Below are positions 63,459-64,000 of a DNA stretch of 64,000 bases, in pieces; the first letter of the stretch is position 1; each line of letters begins with the position of its first letter. The stretch is from Mucilaginibacter saanensis (lineage in GTDB: Bacteria > Bacteroidota > Bacteroidia > Sphingobacteriales > Sphingobacteriaceae): positions 124,001 to 188,000 of the forward strand of contig NZ_JACHBZ010000001.1 in the NCBI RefSeq assembly GCF_014200575.1, read 5' to 3'. Under the pieces are notes generated by a model. It was not told the DNA's origin. It saw nothing but the letters and a program-made list of their open reading frames with translations, and ran no database searches. The translations under genes and the position numbers were made by a program.

Positions 63459-63478
63459 AAAGAGTTTTTTATCTCTTA
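63459..63478. promoter_or_regulatory. Operator-like site shared with hmp
   Basis: AAAGAGTTTTTTATCTCTTA matches AAAGATATTTTTGTCTTTTA at 59086-59105 (hmp) in 16 of 20 positions. It lies just upstream of the -7 box, as expected for self-repression. Confidence 0.55.
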
Positions 63479-63679
63479 TAAGGCAGTCCGGTTGCTAACC
63501 AATGATGATAGGGGCCGAAAAAGTGTTTTCTGTAAGAAAGGATCTGACTGAGCTACTTCAACGATGTAGTAAATAATCATTTTCAAAGTTGTTAAACTTG
63601 TTTATCCACAATACATTTGATACTCCAATTGATGCCGGGGAGTTACTGAAATTCAACCGGGTATAAAAATCTAAAAACT

Positions 63680-64000
63680 ATGGGCAATCGGGTGTTTTTT
63701 AAGCGTAGCATTTTATTAGTTGTTTTATTGGTGGTTGTTGCCTGTGGTGCAAATGCCCAAACGGTTAAACTCGACTATTTTTTTAACCGCGAAGTACATA
63801 ACGTAAACGGACAGCCGGTTCGCTTTCATTATTTGTGGGACGAGCAGGAAAATACTGGGTTTTCCATATTTGGCAACGCTTTTAAAAAGCAGGGAGCTAC
63901 TCTTGACTCTTTGGCTACTGCCCCAACTGAAGCCAATTTAAAAGGCACTGCTATATATATTATAGTTGATCCCGATACCAAAAAAGAAAGTCCGAAGCCT
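63680..64000 (+). CDS. Secreted protein with DUF4350-like N-terminus (C-terminus off the right edge)
   Basis: The visible 107 residues start MGNRVFFKRSILLVVLLVVV, with a signal peptide ending GANAQ, then VKLDYFFNREVHNVNG, YLWDEQENTGFSIFGNAF and IYIIVDPDTKKESPKP. I recall this beginning from DUF4350-type proteins, some of which are fused to unsaturated rhamnogalacturonyl hydrolases in Bacteroidota. The edge hides the rest. ATG at 63680 follows a spacer with no clear TAnnTTTG box. Confidence 0.65.
   Translation, partial: MGNRVFFKRSILLVVLLVVVACGANAQTVKLDYFFNREVHNVNGQPVRFHYLWDEQENTGFSIFGNAFKKQGATLDSLATAPTEANLKGTAIYIIVDPDTKKESPKP

Overview
The window is a contiguous piece of chromosome from a Bacteroidota bacterium, most likely Sphingobacteriaceae (Mucilaginibacter/Pedobacter type). 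The signs are AT-rich spacers, almost no Shine-Dalgarno sequences, many TAnnTTTG (-7) promoter boxes, a short primary sigma factor, FecI/FecR-type ECF regulation, DUF4974, a PorT-like barrel and many proteins whose signal peptides end in A-Q. No rRNA, tRNA, CRISPR array, transposase or phage gene was seen.

Layout. 1-9.7 kb is general housekeeping: a dicarboxylate symporter cut by the left edge, two tandem tiny-peptide modules, a DUF2945 protein, an ABC-2 exporter pair, a DUF2490 protein, enolase, signal peptidase II, a DEAD-box helicase and a DivIC/FtsB-like protein. 9.9-16.6 kb holds an acyltransferase, a large VWA-like membrane protein, FabG, a small lipoprotein and PurH. 16.8-22.5 kb is the cell-shape operon mreB-mreC-mreD-PBP2-rodA. 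22.7-32.3 kb holds thymidine kinase, a receiver-only regulator, a TonB-dependent receptor, a cold-shock protein, the primary sigma factor and an AsmA-like protein.

32.4-51.2 kb is a nitrate/nitrite assimilation island. A five-gene minus-strand operon encodes an outer-membrane channel, a nitrate transporter, a nitrate reductase fused to an FAD/BFD reductase, a rubredoxin-containing sirohaem-reductase relative and DUF4202. Beside it lie nirB, nirD and cobA. Two paralogous Crp/Fnr regulators with four aligned cysteines and two ClC-type anion transporters complete the island. The nas operon and nirB share a short 5' leader element: a 7-bp stem whose pairing is kept while six of its seven positions change, a constant AGGTCGCA loop and a constant 3' flank. 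It looks like an uncharacterised cis-acting RNA.

51.8-57.1 kb looks like a self-contained ECF-sigma surface system: sigma factor, FecR-like anti-sigma factor, an STN-domain protein fused to AGF/AGL-N surface repeats, a second repeat protein and a PorT-like barrel. The three surface genes share one promoter motif, GTAAGGGTAAA-N11-GTGTnnT, with identical spacing in all three. No TonB-dependent receptor is present; the STN domain sits on a repeat protein instead.

57.4-64 kb holds an SDR/TetR pair with two operator-like sites, a flavohaemoglobin (hmp), a GNAT enzyme, DoxX, a MocR regulator, an NsrR/IscR-like Rrf2 regulator that shares a 20-bp operator-like site with hmp, and the start of a DUF4350-like secreted protein. 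Dispersed inverted repeats occupy many spacers: five copies of a REP-like element and two of a CCTCTCC/GGAGAGG element.
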